A stretch of 7,752 bases of DNA, taken from the NCBI GenBank assembly GCA_017853455.1, contig JAFMJM010000106.1, forward strand, positions 1 to 7,752, given 5' to 3'. Below the pieces are notes generated by a model. The model worked only from the letters and a program-made list of their open reading frames with translations, did not search any database and was not told the DNA's origin. Shown one piece after another: positions 6,402 to 7,752 of the stretch. The stretch comes from Acidimicrobiia bacterium. Lineage in GTDB: Bacteria > Actinomycetota > Acidimicrobiia > IMCC26256 > PALSA-555. Within the stretch, counting starts at the first letter, position 1; each line of letters begins with the position of its first letter. The position numbers and the translations under genes are program-made.

Positions 6402-6425
6402 CGGATTGGACGATCGTCCAATCCG
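6402..6425. promoter_or_regulatory. Perfect 24-bp palindrome, operator copy 2
   Basis: The left half CGGATTGGACGA is an exact reverse complement of the right half TCGTCCAATCCG, a perfect 24-bp dyad centred on 6413/6414. It includes the same 14-bp core as the 6373-6388 palindrome. The centre-to-centre distance is 33 bp, about three helical turns, so two dimers would sit on the same face of the DNA. It is about 68 bp upstream of the candidate transcription start of the beta-helix gene, a typical activator position. Confidence 0.72.
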
Positions 6426-6468
6426 TGGGAAGGGCCGCTCGGGAGTGCATCCGAGGAGGCGGCCGGGC

Positions 6469-6474
6469 TAGGCT
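6469..6474 (+). promoter_or_regulatory. Candidate -10 box of the beta-helix gene, possibly leaderless
   Basis: TAGGCT (TANNNT, in a GGGCTAGG context nearly the same as that before the SDR gene) ends 8 bases before the ATG at 6483. Transcription would then begin at about 6481-6483 and leave essentially no leader. There is no credible -35 at 17-18 bp, consistent with an activator-dependent promoter. A purine-rich GAGGAGG at 6453-6459 is too far from the ATG (23 bases) to serve as its ribosome-binding site. Confidence 0.38.
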
Positions 6475-6482
6475 TCCCACCC

Positions 6483-7752
6483 ATGCAGAACGCACGTGAC
6501 CTCGACACCCTCTCCGCACCCGCCCTGAACCGTGAGCAGCGGCGGGCCCGCACCCGGCGCCGGGCGGCGGCGCTCGGCTCGGCGGCCGTGCTGGCCTCGG
6601 GCACGGCGGCGATCGTCACCGGCACCACCGGCGTCGCCTCGGCGAACGCGTACACGGTCACGAACTGCGACGACTCGGGGCCGGGTTCACTGCGCAAGGC
6701 GATCGAGGACTCCAACACGAATTTCGGCGGCGCCCTCGACACCATCACGATCACCGCCACGTGCACGGCGTCGAGCCCGGTGGCGGTCGGGTCGAGGATG
6801 GAAGTGACCGACGACCTCGCGATCGTCGGACCCGGGCCGGCGAGCTTCGTCCTCGACGGTGGCGGCGCGACCCAGATCATCTACGTCGACTCAGAACGGA
6901 ACCTTTCTGTCTCCGGTGTCACGTTCCAGAACGGCGATGGGGCCAGCGACTCGGGTGGTGCGATCTACATCGACGACGGCTACGACATCGTGATCACCGA
7001 CGTCGTGTTCCTCGACAACACCACGACAGCCACCGGCGGGGCTCTGTTCATCGACAGCAGCCATGACGTCACGATCACCGACTCGACGTTCGTCGGCAAC
7101 CACGCGGGTAGCCAAGGTGGTGCGTTCTATCTGCTCTACTCCGATGGAGAAGCTGTCATCTCGAACTCCACCTTCGAGGGGAACTCGTCGGACGGTGACG
7201 GCGGTGCGATCGCGATCTACGAGCAGCCCGGCGACGTGTCCATCTACAACACGACCATCACCGGGAACACTTCTGGCGGCGACGGCGGCGGCATCGCGCT
7301 GACCGGTCTCTACTACGACATCACGCTCGGGTTCGTGACCATCGCCGACAACACGGCCGCCGGTCTCGGCGGCGGCCTCTACTCGAACGTTCAGGACAAC
7401 GAGACGATCACGATCTTCGGGTCGATCTTCTCGGGCAACGTCGACGGCGGCGGCGCGAACGAGGTCTACAACGACACCAACCCCGTGACCACCTACAACA
7501 ACCTCTTCGAGGGTCCGGTCGTCGGGTTCACGGCCGATGCATCCGACCTGACCGGTGTCGACCCGTTGCTGGCTCCGCTCGCCGACAACGGCGGTCCGAC
7601 GCAGACCCGCGCCCTCGGTGCGGGCTCGCCCGCCATCGATGCCGGCCCCTCCGGGTGGCCGACCTTTGCTGGCGACCTTTTCGACCAGCGGGGCACCCCC
7701 TACGTGCGGGGGTACGGCGGAGTCGCCGACATCGGGGCGTACGAGGCCCAGC
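6483..7752 (+). CDS. Secreted right-handed beta-helix protein, choice-of-anchor Q type (3' end beyond the window)
   Basis: The ATG frame stays open for 423 codons to the window edge, so the stop is not seen. The N-terminus is a signal peptide with an Arg-rich stretch (RRARTRRR, 20-27), a hydrophobic core (29-52) and an AxA-like cleavage site at ANA|Y (56/57). The adjacent arginines would permit the Tat pathway. The mature start, TVTNCDDSGPGSLRKAI (58-74), resembles the CSLREA domain. Residues about 146-319 form seven rungs of a right-handed parallel beta-helix with a period of about 28. The C-terminal region has the choice-of-anchor-Q hallmarks DPLLAPLADNGGPTQTRAL (360-378), SPAIDAG (382-388) and DIGAYE (416-421). 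The protein is presumably exported to the surface or released; its ligand is unknown. The gene is divergent from the LuxR-type regulator and probably its target. Some A/T-ending codons (CTT, TCT, AAT, TTT) appear, slightly unlike its neighbours. Confidence 0.85.
   Translation, partial: MQNARDLDTLSAPALNREQRRARTRRRAAALGSAAVLASGTAAIVTGTTGVASANAYTVTNCDDSGPGSLRKAIEDSNTNFGGALDTITITATCTASSPVAVGSRMEVTDDLAIVGPGPASFVLDGGGATQIIYVDSERNLSVSGVTFQNGDGASDSGGAIYIDDGYDIVITDVVFLDNTTTATGGALFIDSSHDVTITDSTFVGNHAGSQGGAFYLLYSDGEAVISNSTFEGNSSDGDGGAIAIYEQPGDVSIYNTTITGNTSGGDGGGIALTGLYYDITLGFVTIADNTAAGLGGGLYSNVQDNETITIFGSIFSGNVDGGGANEVYNDTNPVTTYNNLFEGPVVGFTADASDLTGVDPLLAPLADNGGPTQTRALGAGSPAIDAGPSGWPTFAGDLFDQRGTPYVRGYGGVADIGAYEAQ
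6924..7439 (+). repeat. Seven-rung beta-helix repeat, period about 28 residues
   Basis: Within the secreted protein, a [TI][FI]xxN motif recurs with its Asn at residues 150, 179, 206, 234, 262, 290 and 319 (spacing 29, 27, 28, 28, 28, 29). A GG pair recurs at 158, 185, 212, 240, 268 and 296, usually followed by A/G-[IFL]. The regularity gives six near-equal turns. The Asn positions would form an asparagine ladder inside the helix. The DNA is only partly repeated, so these are old protein repeats and not a recent tandem duplication. Confidence 0.75.

Noticed and set aside
6453..6459. GAGGAGG as ribosome-binding site of the beta-helix gene
   Set aside because: It is 23 bases before the ATG and would lie upstream of the candidate -10 box, so it is probably not in the transcript.
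4607..6499. Very long open frame (630 codons) on the plus strand opposite the LuxR-type gene
   Set aside because: Its product is a low-complexity Gly/Val/Pro/Arg/His string with no domain. It is the complement of a GC-biased gene whose real product has a clear LuxR HTH. Stop codons are rare in any frame of such DNA.
1..7752. tRNA, rRNA, CRISPR array, insertion sequence, attachment site or integrase
   Set aside because: No cloverleaf, regularly spaced direct repeats, terminal inverted repeats or transposase/integrase motifs were seen on either strand.

Overview
The window is very GC-rich DNA with strong G/C third-position bias, GTG starts, 4-base GTGA stop/start overlaps and gene families typical of Actinomycetota. 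The mix of an Amidohydro_2-type hydrolase, SDR, SnoaL-like protein and LuxR/LAL regulator, with TANNNT-type -10 boxes, would suit an Acidimicrobiia-like soil, water or marine actinobacterium. That placement is inference. There are no tRNA, rRNA, CRISPR or transposase features, and no gene-free stretch longer than about 160 bases.

Left part (1-4281). A truncated membrane-protein gene leaves the window on the minus strand (1-451). It is divergent from a rightward cluster: a metal-dependent amidohydrolase (578-1798), a MarR-family regulator overlapping it by 4 bases (1795-2256), an SDR dehydrogenase with its own candidate promoter (2316-3110), a two-domain protein that looks like tandem EthD/dimeric alpha-beta barrel modules (3146-3937), and a SnoaL/NTF2-like protein overlapping that by 4 bases (3934-4281). 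A near-perfect 24-bp palindrome (501-524) lies almost midway between the two divergent starts and is the natural candidate operator for the MarR protein. The set resembles a small, locally regulated catabolic or modification cassette for a hydrophobic or aromatic-type substrate. The substrate cannot be read from the sequence.

Right part (4281-7752). A GC hairpin exactly fills the gap between the convergent SnoaL-like gene and a large LuxR-type regulator (6322-4310, minus). The regulator has the helical body and C-terminal LuxR HTH of a LAL/MalT-type protein but starts just after where the ATPase would be, so it has no Walker A. Divergent from it is a secreted right-handed beta-helix protein with a CSLREA-like start and a choice-of-anchor-Q-like C-terminal region (6483 to beyond the window). 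The 160-bp spacer holds two perfect palindromes sharing the 14-bp core TGGACGATCGTCCA, 33 bp apart centre to centre, flanked by outward -10-like boxes so close to both ATGs that both mRNAs may be leaderless. This regulator, twin-operator and surface-protein module is the most distinctive thing in the window.
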